DNA of 10,286 nucleotides. Origin: Deltaproteobacteria bacterium. GTDB lineage: Bacteria; Desulfobacterota; Syntrophia; Syntrophales; UBA2185. The first letter of the stretch is position 1; each line of letters starts with the position of its first letter. Made by a program: the position numbers and the translations under genes. This document shows positions 1-7,025 of the stretch, one piece after another. Below the pieces are notes generated by a model. It had not been told where the DNA came from. It worked only from the letters and a program-made list of their open reading frames with translations, and did no database searches. The stretch is taken from positions 1-10,286 of the forward strand of contig JAPLJQ010000225.1 of assembly GCA_026388495.1 (NCBI GenBank). The letters are read 5' to 3'.

Positions 1-1
1 G

Positions 2-346
2 GAGGCGTTGCGGGAATGGTATGTCGGCAAGGCCAACGAAAAGATCATCCCAAGGGTAAAGGGACATGCACGCAGACTTGGCGTCGATGTTGCCAGGGTC
101 AAGATCGTGGACAATCGCTACCGCTGGGGTTCCTGCACCCTGAAGAACAATGTCAATTTCAACTGGCGGCTGATTAAAGCGCCGATGTTTGTCATCGACT
201 ATGTCATCATCCACGAACTCGCTCACCTCATCGAGTCCAACCACACACCCAGATTTTGGAACATCGTCCACGCACAAGCACCTACGATGGATAAGGCGAA
301 AGCCTGGTTGAAGGAGCATGGTCAGTTACTGGAACAAGAGATATGA
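2..346 (+). CDS. YgjP-like (DUF45/SprT-type) zinc metallopeptidase, C-terminal part (5' truncated)
   Basis: This is the 3' end of a gene that begins before the window; the frame is open from the first bases. A TTG at position 8 is in frame, but it is probably internal because the family is usually about twice this length. The visible part is the catalytic domain of the YgjP-like metallopeptidase family: an RWGSC motif, then NFNWRL, then HELAH (histidine codons at 212 and 224), then NHTPRFW with a third histidine at 242. HExxH plus the downstream histidine fits a three-histidine zinc site with glutamate as the general base. Family members are putative cytoplasmic metalloproteases with poorly known substrates. 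The gene ends in TGA, and a 259-base gap separates it from hldA, so it is probably a separate transcription unit. Confidence 0.88.
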   Translation, partial: EALREWYVGKANEKIIPRVKGHARRLGVDVARVKIVDNRYRWGSCTLKNNVNFNWRLIKAPMFVIDYVIIHELAHLIESNHTPRFWNIVHAQAPTMDKAKAWLKEHGQLLEQEI

Positions 347-526
347 ACGATCCCATTATCCCAAATTCTCGCTTCCAATAAAAATTCGATAATCTCTGTT
401 TAAGCCTCGCCATCAACAGTGATAGATGAGGTCAGGCATTGGTCATCATGTGGGTAGAGTTAATCTTCGATTTTTATCGCCGTTGACCCTGTTTTATTAC
501 GATGGAAGCGGATTCCGAGAAAAGAA

Positions 527-555
527 TTGACAAAATATAGGCATGATAATAACAT
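527..555 (+). promoter_or_regulatory. Candidate sigma70 promoter for the hldA-pyrF run
   Basis: A perfect TTGACA (527-532) is followed by a 17-base spacer and TAACAT (550-555), which matches the -10 consensus at four positions, including the first two and the last. It lies about 50 bases before the hldA start in the gap 347-605. I saw no clear terminator or small gene elsewhere in that gap. The call rests on consensus match only. Confidence 0.45.
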
Positions 556-605
556 AGCGAGGTTTATAAAATCCCCGGAATATTTCTGTGTGACGAAGGG
601 TTCCT

Positions 606-1595
606 GTGAAAAAGATTGTCAATAAAAAAAGAGCGTTAGAAATTATAAAAAACTTTTCCAGGTCAAAAGTCCTTGTCATCGGGGACATCATGGTTGACCA
701 TTTTATCTGGGGTAAGGTTTCGCGGATTTCTCCGGAGGCGCCTGTTCCCGTCGTTGATGTTCATTCGGATAATCTCATGCTGGGCGGGTCTACCAACGTG
801 TTGAATAATGTCTATTCCCTGGGTGGCAAGGTGTGCGGGACGGGTGTCATCGGTGTTGACGATATGGGAGAGAGGTTATTGGAAGAGTTCCGGAAAAGGC
901 AAATAGATACAGACGGGATTATCCGGGAGGCAGGCAGGCCAACGACGCTGAAAACAAGGGTTGTTGCCCACAGTCAGCAGGTTGTGAGATTCGACAGAGA
1001 AAGCAGAAAACCGATCGAATCAGACAGCATTGAAAGAATAATTGCCTATATCCGTGCGATACAGAATGGCCTGGGGGCGATCGTCATATCCGATTATAAT
1101 AAAGGCGTTGTCACGAAAACCCTTTTAGACGGCATTCGTGACATCATTTCGGAGAGGAATATTGTTGTCTGCGTCGATCCGAAGCAAAGTGATTTCTCGG
1201 TCTACCAGGGATTTCATATCATTACACCCAATCATTATGAAGCCGGCCGGGCCATCGGTGTGGAAATCAGGAACCTGCATGATCTTATAAGTGCGGGGAA
1301 GACCCTGTTGGATCAATTTGACTTCAAGGCCCTTTTAATCACCCGTGGTGAAGCGGGGATGAGCCTCTTCGAGAAAGACGGCAAGACCACCCATACAACC
1401 TTTCCCGCAGAGGCCAAGGAAGTCTTCGATGTAACGGGAGCAGGCGATACGGTCATCGGCGTATTTGCCCTATGCGTGGCGTCCGGTGCAACCTTCAGAG
1501 AAGCTGCCGCGATAGCCAATCATGCAGCCGGGATCGTTGTCGGAAAAGTCGGCACGGCAACCATTACCCAGGATGAACTCAGGAGAGTCCTGTGA
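606..1595 (+). CDS. hldA: D-glycero-beta-D-manno-heptose-7-phosphate kinase, stand-alone kinase (HldA / RfaE1)
   Basis: A PfkB/ribokinase-fold sugar kinase of 329 residues. It should phosphorylate heptose 7-phosphate at C1 to give the 1,7-bisphosphate, in the cytoplasmic pathway to ADP-heptose for the LPS inner core. Visible motifs: the N-terminal GDIMVD (26-31), the substrate-binding GGSTNVLNN (60-68), and the C-terminal DVTGAGDT (275-282), which carries the GAGD anion hole and catalytic Asp281. The RISPEAPVPVV stretch is typical of RfaE kinases rather than fructokinases. The protein ends just after the kinase fold, so the nucleotidyltransferase domain of bifunctional HldE is absent and a separate HldC/RfaE2 would be needed. 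The start is GTG with GAAGGG five bases upstream. The stop overlaps the next gene by four bases (GTGA), which suggests translational coupling. Confidence 0.9.
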   Translation: MKKIVNKKRALEIIKNFSRSKVLVIGDIMVDHFIWGKVSRISPEAPVPVVDVHSDNLMLGGSTNVLNNVYSLGGKVCGTGVIGVDDMGERLLEEFRKRQIDTDGIIREAGRPTTLKTRVVAHSQQVVRFDRESRKPIESDSIERIIAYIRAIQNGLGAIVISDYNKGVVTKTLLDGIRDIISERNIVVCVDPKQSDFSVYQGFHIITPNHYEAGRAIGVEIRNLHDLISAGKTLLDQFDFKALLITRGEAGMSLFEKDGKTTHTTFPAEAKEVFDVTGAGDTVIGVFALCVASGATFREAAAIANHAAGIVVGKVGTATITQDELRRVL

Positions 1596-2116
1596 GCAAA
1601 CCGACACCTGCTGAGTCAGTCAAACTGGCCGCCAGTATCTTCTACGCAGATCGTCGTCTTCTCAGGGAGATTCTCGATGGGTTGTCCGGCCAATATGGAG
1701 CCGCGGACTTCATCAGTTGCGAGATGCCTTTTAATTATACCGACTATTATTCAAAGGAAATGGGTCCATCCTTGAGCAGGCGTTTTGTTTTTTTTGAGGT
1801 GCTCATGAGACCGGAATCCCTGCCCGATGTAAAGCTTTATGCCAATCATATGGAAGAAACATTTTCGATGGTCGGTCAAAGACAGGTCAATATTGATCCC
1901 GGGTACATGTCCAAAGCCCATCTCATTCTTGCGACAGGTAAGGGTTATGCCCATCGTCCCTATCTCCGGGACGGCATTTACGCCGACCTGACCCTCGTCT
2001 ACAGGGACAAGAGCTTTCATCCCCTTCCGTGGACGTATCCCGATTATGCAGAAAAAAAAGTGATAGATATTTTTAACAGGGTCAGGGCAAAATATGTCGA
2101 GCAGACGAAACATTAG
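1592..2116 (+). CDS. DUF4416 family protein
   Basis: A 174-residue protein of unknown function that I recognise as DUF4416. Conserved blocks are NYTDYY (48-53) followed by EMG, NIDPGY (100-105), HRPYLRDGIYADLTL (121-135) and PLPWTYPDY (144-152). It has no signal peptide or membrane segment, so it is probably cytoplasmic. Some databases call relatives 'GTP-binding protein', but I see no P-loop or other G motif here, so I do not repeat that name. The start is GTG, overlapping the hldA stop by four bases, with AGGAGA at 1581-1586. Its place between hldA and yicC puts it in the same probable transcript, but gives no firm clue to function. Confidence 0.85.
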   Translation: MSKPTPAESVKLAASIFYADRRLLREILDGLSGQYGAADFISCEMPFNYTDYYSKEMGPSLSRRFVFFEVLMRPESLPDVKLYANHMEETFSMVGQRQVNIDPGYMSKAHLILATGKGYAHRPYLRDGIYADLTLVYRDKSFHPLPWTYPDYAEKKVIDIFNRVRAKYVEQTKH

Positions 2117-2127
2117 GATCGTTTCGT
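2105..2127 (+). other. Intercistronic hairpin at the DUF4416/yicC junction
   Basis: A perfect 7-base inverted repeat, ACGAAAC (2105-2111) and GTTTCGT (2121-2127), encloses a 9-base loop that contains the DUF4416 stop codon. It lies just before the yicC ribosome binding site (GGGAG, 2134-2138). No T-tract follows, so it is not a standard terminator. It could be an mRNA processing or stability element, or it could be chance. Confidence 0.35.
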
Positions 2128-2144
2128 AATGACGGGAGCATGAA

Positions 2145-3029
2145 ATGATAAAAAGTATGACCGGTTATGGTAGACGTGAGGCTGTCGTCGGTGACAGAAA
2201 ATATGTCGTGGAGATCAAGTCCCTGAATCATCGATTTCTTGAGATTTCTCTTCGCATGCCTTCCCTGTTGTCTCCTATTGAGACGGACATTAAAAAAAAG
2301 ATAGGCGAGCAAGTTTCGCGGGGCAGGATAGAAACCATCATACGGATGGATTTAAACAACGGCCGCGACATTGAAGGAAAATATGAACTGAATCTTCCAC
2401 TGATCCGAAATTATTATGAGATGCTTCTTAAATTGAAGCAGGAGCTTAACCTGAAGGATGACATTACGTTACATACCATGACTGAATTTAAGGATGCCTT
2501 TATCCAATCGGAACCGAGTCTGGATATCCCTGTCATTTTGATAGAGCTGGGAACGGTTCTCGACGAGGCGATGGTTGCATTGAAGGAGATGAGGAAAAAG
2601 GAGGGTGAGAACCTTTACCGTGATTTAACGTCGAGGGTCGATTCCATCGAACATTCTTTGGATTCAGTTGCACAAAGGGCGCCTCAAGTCGTCCTGGAAT
2701 ATCAGAGAAGAGTAACGGAAAGAATCAGGGAGCTTACCGGGGGGGGGATCGTTGACGAGATGAGATTGAACCAGGAAGTGGCGATCATGGCTGAAAAAAG
2801 CGACATGACGGAGGAAGTCGTCCGCTTGCGCAGTCATATGCATCAATTTAGCGAGTTGATAAGAAGTGATGAAGCGGTGGGAAGAAAGATTGATTTTTTA
2901 ATACAGGAAATGGTCAGAGAGGTGAACACCATCGGTTCCAAAAGCGGTGACCTGGATATATCGCGGAGTATCGTCGAGATGAAAAGCGAACTGGCAAAAT
3001 TGAGAGAACAGGTTCAAAACATTGAGTGA
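2145..3029 (+). CDS. yicC: YicC/YloC family endoribonuclease
   Basis: A full-length 294-residue YicC-family protein. It opens with the diagnostic IKSMTGYGR, has the conserved LNHRFLEISLRMP stretch near residue 30, and ends with the family signature KLREQVQNIE. The C-terminal half contains the typical RLNQEVAIMAEKSDMTEE and VRLRSHM segments and IQEMVREVNTIGSKS. Members are cytoplasmic endoribonucleases; E. coli YicC takes part in small-RNA decay. The start is ATG with GGGAG 6 bases upstream; an ATG five bases earlier runs into a stop after two codons and can be excluded. A run of nine G (2739-2747) encodes Gly-Gly-Gly inside the gene. Its last eight bases overlap gmk. Confidence 0.93.
   Translation: MIKSMTGYGRREAVVGDRKYVVEIKSLNHRFLEISLRMPSLLSPIETDIKKKIGEQVSRGRIETIIRMDLNNGRDIEGKYELNLPLIRNYYEMLLKLKQELNLKDDITLHTMTEFKDAFIQSEPSLDIPVILIELGTVLDEAMVALKEMRKKEGENLYRDLTSRVDSIEHSLDSVAQRAPQVVLEYQRRVTERIRELTGGGIVDEMRLNQEVAIMAEKSDMTEEVVRLRSHMHQFSELIRSDEAVGRKIDFLIQEMVREVNTIGSKSGDLDISRSIVEMKSELAKLREQVQNIE
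2739..2747 (+). repeat. Nine-base poly-G tract inside yicC
   Basis: Nine consecutive G between CTTACC and ATCGTT, read as GGG GGG GGG (three glycines). Gain or loss of one base would frameshift yicC about two thirds of the way through. In the sequence as given, the frame is intact and the protein continues with normal family motifs. Confidence 0.9.
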
Positions 3030-3645
3030 AGGCAGGGTTGGAGAGACGAAGGGATTGTTTATTGTTGTTTCCGCACCATCCGGTGCGGGCAAGACGACGA
3101 TCCTTCGGAAAGTTCTGAAAATTTGTCCTAACGTGCTCTTTTCCGTTTCTTATACCACGAGGCCTCCACGTCCCGGAGAAGAGGACGGGAGGGAGTACTG
3201 CTTTGTGACAGAAGAGGCGTTCAGGGAACGAATCATACAGGGCGAATTTGCCGAATGGGAGGAATATTCAGGCTATCTTTACGGAACATCGGCAAAAACG
3301 ATGAAGGCGTTTTTGGAAAAGGGTTTCGATCTGATGCTTGACATTGAGCCCCGGGGCGCCAAAGCTCTGAAGAAGAATTACCCCGGAGGCGTCTTCGTAT
3401 TCATACTTCCACCCTCAATAAATGAATTGAGGAGGAGGTTGAATCAAAGGGGTTCTGATAATAAACAGGTGATAAACGAACGCATGAACAGGGTCTTGGA
3501 CGAGATTCGCGAGGTCGTCTGGTATGATTATGTTATTTTTAATGACAGGCTTGAATCTGCCGTTGATCAGTTAAGATCCATTTACGTGGCGGAAAAGCAC
3601 AAAAGAGAAAGATTGGCGGAAAAGATACAGGATTTTCTTGTGTAA
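3022..3645 (+). CDS. gmk: Guanylate kinase
   Basis: ATP:GMP phosphotransferase making GDP, a cytoplasmic step of purine nucleotide synthesis and recycling. Visible motifs: P-loop APSGAGKTT (18-26), the GMP-binding SVSYTTRPPRPGE (41-53) and GREYCF, the EYSGYLYGTS segment equivalent to the usual NYYGT, LDIEPRGA in the position of the usual LDIDxQGA, and the lid region after LPPS with its arginines. The length of 207 residues equals that of the E. coli enzyme. The chosen start is TTG at 3022, overlapping the yicC stop by eight bases. A second in-frame TTG at 3055 has purine-rich sequence directly upstream, but would leave only a few residues before the first strand and the P-loop. Translation is probably coupled to yicC. 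Confidence 0.93.
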   Translation: MSEGRVGETKGLFIVVSAPSGAGKTTILRKVLKICPNVLFSVSYTTRPPRPGEEDGREYCFVTEEAFRERIIQGEFAEWEEYSGYLYGTSAKTMKAFLEKGFDLMLDIEPRGAKALKKNYPGGVFVFILPPSINELRRRLNQRGSDNKQVINERMNRVLDEIREVVWYDYVIFNDRLESAVDQLRSIYVAEKHKRERLAEKIQDFLV

Positions 3646-3670
3646 TGTGAGGGGGAGGTTTTAATAGAAT

Positions 3671-3943
3671 ATGGCAAGAATAACGGTTGAGGATTCTTTG
3701 AAGGAAGCAAAAAACAGGTTTGCACTGGTTATACTGACGGCCAAGAGGGCGCGACAACTTCTGAAAGGCTCGAAACCTTTGACAGATGTAAAAAACAATC
3801 GAGAAGTTGTAGCGGCCCTCAGAGAAATAGCAGATAGAAAGGTATTGTATGCGAATCCCGATTATCTGCTAAGTCTTAAGGATGATTTAAAGCCCATCCT
3901 GGATGATACGGAATTCATTGGGGATGAGGAATACATTGAATAA
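3671..3943 (+). CDS. rpoZ: DNA-directed RNA polymerase omega subunit
   Basis: A 90-residue omega subunit, which helps the beta' subunit fold and join RNA polymerase. The N-terminus MARITVEDS and the block NRFALVILTAKRARQLLKG (residues 15-33) are the family hallmarks, followed by VVAALREIA. The acidic C-terminal tail is usual. The start is ATG 3671; an in-frame TAG two codons upstream rules out a longer form. The GGGGGAGG ribosome binding site (3651-3658) sits 12 bases away, somewhat far. rpoZ after gmk is a widespread bacterial gene order. Confidence 0.95.
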   Translation: MARITVEDSLKEAKNRFALVILTAKRARQLLKGSKPLTDVKNNREVVAALREIADRKVLYANPDYLLSLKDDLKPILDDTEFIGDEEYIE

Positions 3944-4685
3944 GAATCCGAAAGATATGCTTATCTTTGCCCTCGATACTGGGAGTCATATCAAGGAAGC
4001 CATATCGTGGGTTGATCGTCTCAAAGAGCATGTGGGATCATTTAAGATCGGGAAGGAGTCCTTTACTTTTCATGGACCTGGTATCGTTCGCAGAGTAAAG
4101 GCCAAAGGTTGTCGGGTATTTCTTGATCTGAAGTTTCATGATATCCCGAACACGGTTGCCGCTGCTGCGGTTGCTGCTGTGAAACTCGGTGTGGACATGT
4201 TTAATATACATGCCGTTGGCGGGAAAAAAATGATGGAAAGTGCCGTTGTTTCTACAAGATGGGCGGCACAACAGTCTGATCTGCCGATGCCGCTGGTTCT
4301 TGCTGTGACCGTTTTAACCAGCTTGAACGATGATGACCTGAAAATCCTGGGTTTTCATCGTTCGGCGAGCGACCTTGCCTTGGATCTCGCGAAAATCGCT
4401 CAGGATGCCGGCGTGGGGGGAGTTGTCGCCTCGGCTCACGATGCTGAGGGGATCCGGAAAGCCTGTGGACGGAATTTTGTGATCGTGACCCCGGGTATTC
4501 GAGGAAAGGAAATGGCCGGCGATGACCAGAAACGAACATGGACGGCAAGAGATGCCGTCGCAAGCGGCGCCGATTACGTTGTCATAGGCAGGCCCATAAG
4601 AACGGCAAATGATCCCGTTAATCGGGCCGAAGAGATTGTGCGGGAAATTGCGGAAGGCCTTGCAATAATAGAAAAAGACGGATAA
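3936..4685 (+). CDS. pyrF: Orotidine 5'-phosphate decarboxylase
   Basis: Converts OMP to UMP, the last step of de novo pyrimidine synthesis, in the cytoplasm. Seen in the protein: FALD (11-14), FKIGKESF (36-43), the catalytic DLKFHD (64-69, the D-x-K-x-x-D array), FNIHAVGG, VTVLTS, the phosphate-binding VTPGIRG, and a C-terminal VVIGRPI. I chose TTG 3936, giving 249 residues, because GAGGA at 3926-3930 sits five bases upstream and the protein then begins about ten residues before the first strand, as is usual. In-frame ATGs at 3924 and 3903 lie deeper in rpoZ and lack a good ribosome binding site. With TTG, the gene overlaps the rpoZ stop by eight bases. Confidence 0.93.
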   Translation: MNKNPKDMLIFALDTGSHIKEAISWVDRLKEHVGSFKIGKESFTFHGPGIVRRVKAKGCRVFLDLKFHDIPNTVAAAAVAAVKLGVDMFNIHAVGGKKMMESAVVSTRWAAQQSDLPMPLVLAVTVLTSLNDDDLKILGFHRSASDLALDLAKIAQDAGVGGVVASAHDAEGIRKACGRNFVIVTPGIRGKEMAGDDQKRTWTARDAVASGADYVVIGRPIRTANDPVNRAEEIVREIAEGLAIIEKDG

Positions 4686-4839
4686 TATCGACCATCTGTA
4701 TCTAAAAGGGAGTTCTTTTTATAAAACGCTTTTTGGGCGGTTCGCTGCGGCAGTGGCGTTCCCGATCCGGGAAACGGAAGATGGGAGATGTGCATCCCGT
4801 CAATACGGCGCCAATTGATGGCGACGATGGAGCAGTAAC
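4686..4839 (+). other. Spacer/leader between pyrF and rlmB with two small hairpins
   Basis: This 154-base gap has two inverted repeats. The first is TTCCCG-ATC-CGGGAA (4759-4773). The second pairs GATGGGA with TCCCGTC (4780-4801, one G-U pair, 8-base loop). Neither is followed by a T-tract, so I do not call a terminator. A reading frame is open from about 4706 to a TGA at 4847-4849, inside the rlmB start, but it lacks a convincing start codon with a ribosome binding site. I see no recognisable gene or strong promoter. Confidence 0.3.
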
Positions 4840-5577
4840 ATGCGGGTGATCTATGGGATAAATCCCTTATTGGAGGTTTTGAAGGGTCCTAACCGGATCA
4901 TCAAAAAACTCGTCATCGCCGAAGGAAGAGGAGGAGAGGGCGTACGGAAGATCCTTGATCTCGCCGGTAAGACGGGAATTCCCTTTGAATTTAAGGACAG
5001 GGATTATTTAAACAGACAGACAGGAGAAAGATCGCATCAGGGGGTGATGGGGTTCTGTGATGACTTTGCTTATGCCGGCATGGATGATGTTATTGCGAAT
5101 CGTCACAGAGATTTTAGATATGATTTGATTCTCATTCTTGATGGCGTTACCGATCCACAGAACTTGGGTTCCCTGATCAGGACAGCCCATTGTTTCGGAG
5201 TAAACGGGGTGATTATTCCCAAGGATCGGTCCGCTTCCGTCACTGCGGCGGTGATGAAGGCATCTTCAGGGACGGCAGGTTATACCCCTGTGGCAATGGA
5301 GGTCAACCTCTCCAGTGCCATTGAATATCTGAAGAGCAAAGGGTTCTGGATATATGGTGCTGACGCGGGGAATGACCGGGGTGTTCATGCCCCGGATTAC
5401 AGGGGGAACATTGCGGTTGTGATGGGCAGCGAAGGGAAGGGGCTCAGGCCGCTGATCAGGAAAAATTGTGATTTTCTTCTGTCCATTCCGATGAAGGGGA
5501 AAATAGATTCTTTGAATGTTTCCGTGGCTGCGGGAATAATACTCCACGAGATATTGAGGGTATGGGATGAATCTTAA
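4840..5577 (+). CDS. rlmB: TrmH-family 23S rRNA (guanosine-2'-O-)-methyltransferase RlmB
   Basis: A SPOUT-fold, SAM-dependent RNA 2'-O-methyltransferase; RlmB methylates G2251 in the P-loop of 23S rRNA. The N-terminal substrate-binding domain starts with YGINPLLEVL, and HQGVMGF (66-72) marks the link to the catalytic domain. All three SPOUT motifs are present: DPQNLGSLIRTA (105-116) with Asn108 and Arg114, VMGSEGKGL (194-202) with Glu198, and IPMKGKIDSLNVSVAAG (216-232), which forms the trefoil knot. The length of 245 residues matches the family. The start is ATG with GGAG seven bases upstream. The exact RNA target within the TrmH family is inferred from overall similarity to RlmB. Confidence 0.9.
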   Translation: MRVIYGINPLLEVLKGPNRIIKKLVIAEGRGGEGVRKILDLAGKTGIPFEFKDRDYLNRQTGERSHQGVMGFCDDFAYAGMDDVIANRHRDFRYDLILILDGVTDPQNLGSLIRTAHCFGVNGVIIPKDRSASVTAAVMKASSGTAGYTPVAMEVNLSSAIEYLKSKGFWIYGADAGNDRGVHAPDYRGNIAVVMGSEGKGLRPLIRKNCDFLLSIPMKGKIDSLNVSVAAGIILHEILRVWDES

Positions 5578-5622
5578 AGGCTGCAAGATTGTTACCCGTA
5601 TGGGGGGAGAAAGGGTCTGATT

Positions 5623-6831
5623 ATGGCAGTATTTTTGTGGGAAGCAACTTCAAGGAAAGGCGAAGTCAAAAAGGGGGAACTGGAAGCCGCGGATGATAAT
5701 GTGGTTAGAGTGCAGCTTCGTCGACAGGGATTCAAGGCCATTACGGTAAAGAAAAAACCTAAAGATCTGGCCGAATATTTTCCTTTTCTCAAAGGAAAGG
5801 TGAAGGAAAAGGAAATCGTTGTATTCGCCCGTATATTCTCCACGATGATCAATGCGGGTCTTCCTCTAATTCAATGTCTCGAATTGCTTGGCCAGCAGGA
5901 ACAAAACAAGGCTTTTGCCAAAATCATTATATCCATCAAGGAAAATATCGAAGGCGGGTCAACCCTGTGTGACGCCCTGAGAAAATACCCTGATATTTTT
6001 GATGAACTCTTCGTCAATCTTGTGGCGGCGGGTGAAAGTGGTGGTATTCTGGATGTCATTCTTAATCGGCTATCCGCTTATATGGAAAAAGCGGCGAAAT
6101 TAAAGAGCAAAGTTAAGGGCGCGATGACCTATCCCGCCAGTGTTCTCGTCATTTCCGTGGGCGTTGTGGCGCTTCTGCTTCTTAAAGTTATTCCCGTTTT
6201 CCAGAAGATGTTTGAAGGAATGGGTGGCGAGTTACCCGGGCCCACCCAGTTTCTCGTCAATGCAAGTGCATTTATGCAGAGTTATTTCATGTATATGATT
6301 GCTGGTGTCGTAGCCGTCGGATATGCCTTTAAAACATATTACAAGACGGCGAATGGTACTCTTGTGATCGATGGCCTGATTTTGAAGTCGCCCGTTTTTG
6401 GCCCCTTGCTAAAAAAGGTTGCGGTGTCGAAGTTCACGCGAACCCTTGCCACCATGATGACCAGTGGCGTTCCCATATTGGAAGGTCTTCTAATTGTCAG
6501 CAAAACGGCTGGAAACAAGGTTATTGAAAATGCCATTCAGAAAGTTAGACAGAGTATCAGCGAAGGAAAGACGATAGCCGAACCTCTGGCAGAGACCAAT
6601 ATTTTCCCTGCCATGGTGGTTCAGATGATCGCTGTCGGTGAAGCGACGGGTGCATTGGATGCCATGCTTGCGAAAATTGCTGATTTTTATGACGACGAGG
6701 TGGACGCTGCCGTAGACGCCATGACAGCGCTTCTGGAACCGTTTATGATGGTCTTCTTGGGCGGAGTTGTGGGTGGAATGATCATTGCCATGTATCTTCC
6801 CATATTCAAGATGGCGTCGGTGGTCGGTTGA
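5623..6831 (+). CDS. pilC: Type IV pilus inner-membrane platform protein PilC (type II secretion F family)
   Basis: A 402-residue polytopic inner-membrane protein, the usual PilC length. It forms the platform where the assembly ATPases PilB and PilT act. It has an N-terminal segment typical of PilC (FLWEATSRKGEVKKGEL), then two T2SSF domains at about 66-189 and 269-391. Each begins with a FxRxxxTMxxxGxP-type motif (FARIFSTMINAGLPL; FTRTLATMMTSGVPI) and has GES or GEA further on. Predicted membrane segments are about 172-192, 217-237 and 372-395, and the C-terminus YLPIFKM is characteristic of PilC. GspF is the alternative, but the C-terminal motif favours PilC. The start is ATG with GAAAGGG seven bases upstream. 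No pilB, pilT, pilS or pilR is in view. It follows rlmB by 45 bases. Confidence 0.9.
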   Translation: MAVFLWEATSRKGEVKKGELEAADDNVVRVQLRRQGFKAITVKKKPKDLAEYFPFLKGKVKEKEIVVFARIFSTMINAGLPLIQCLELLGQQEQNKAFAKIIISIKENIEGGSTLCDALRKYPDIFDELFVNLVAAGESGGILDVILNRLSAYMEKAAKLKSKVKGAMTYPASVLVISVGVVALLLLKVIPVFQKMFEGMGGELPGPTQFLVNASAFMQSYFMYMIAGVVAVGYAFKTYYKTANGTLVIDGLILKSPVFGPLLKKVAVSKFTRTLATMMTSGVPILEGLLIVSKTAGNKVIENAIQKVRQSISEGKTIAEPLAETNIFPAMVVQMIAVGEATGALDAMLAKIADFYDDEVDAAVDAMTALLEPFMMVFLGGVVGGMIIAMYLPIFKMASVVG

Positions 6832-6846
6832 TGATGAAAAAATAAA

Positions 6847-6923
6847 TGGTCGGGATGGCGCGATTTGAACGCGCGACTCCTGCGTCCCGAACGCAGTGCC
6901 CTACCGGACTGGGCCACATCCCG
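6847..6923 (-). tRNA. tRNA-Pro, anticodon CGG
   Basis: Read on the minus strand, this is a complete 77-base cloverleaf: acceptor stem CGGGATG/CATCCCG, discriminator A, encoded CCA, D stem GCCC/GGGC, anticodon stem CTGCG/CGCAG with loop TTCGGGA (anticodon CGG, reading CCG), 5-base variable loop, and T arm GCGCG/CGCGC with loop TTCAAAT. A T-rich stretch follows the CCA (complement of 6837-6846) and may aid termination. A weak upstream promoter (TGGACA 6957-6962 and TATATC 6936-6941 on the minus strand, 15-base spacer) is possible but unconvincing. It converges on pilC, with 15 bases between the pilC stop and the encoded CCA end. Confidence 0.96.
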
Positions 6924-7025
6924 ACAGACGCGCACGATATAAAATTTATTTGTAAATGTCCATCATTATTTTTGATGGGATAGAGATTTAAGCGGCTTTA
7001 TGTTTTATTCCAAGGAGCAGATGAA

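Noticed and set aside
378..477. Imperfect inverted repeat: ATAAAAAT near 378 and its complement near 470, each with a CGA beside it
   Set aside because: The arms are AT-rich, need a bulge and are about 75 bases apart. No transposase, terminal duplication or similar copy is present.
3022..3030. Absence of a remA/DUF370 gene between yicC and gmk
   Set aside because: Some relatives have this gene there, but presence varies between lineages and the direct overlap leaves no sign of deletion.
4706..4849. Open frame of about 47 codons before and overlapping the rlmB start
   Set aside because: No ATG, GTG or TTG sits at a suitable distance from the GGGAG near 4708. The predicted peptide is arginine-rich and unlike any family I know.
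5567..5620. 17-codon frame from ATG 5567 to TGA 5620, bridging rlmB and pilC
   Set aside because: It is very short and overlaps the end of rlmB, and its peptide has no recognisable features. It could be a coupling leader, but the sequence alone does not show this.
6837..6930. tRNA-Pro as a possible integration site for a mobile element
   Set aside because: No integrase, no repeated tRNA 3' end and only ordinary housekeeping genes on both sides.
6960..6978. Hairpin CCATCA/TGATGG with an AT-rich loop between tRNA-Pro and the DUF1178 gene
   Set aside because: The stem has only six pairs with no T-tract on either side, so it is not supported as a terminator.
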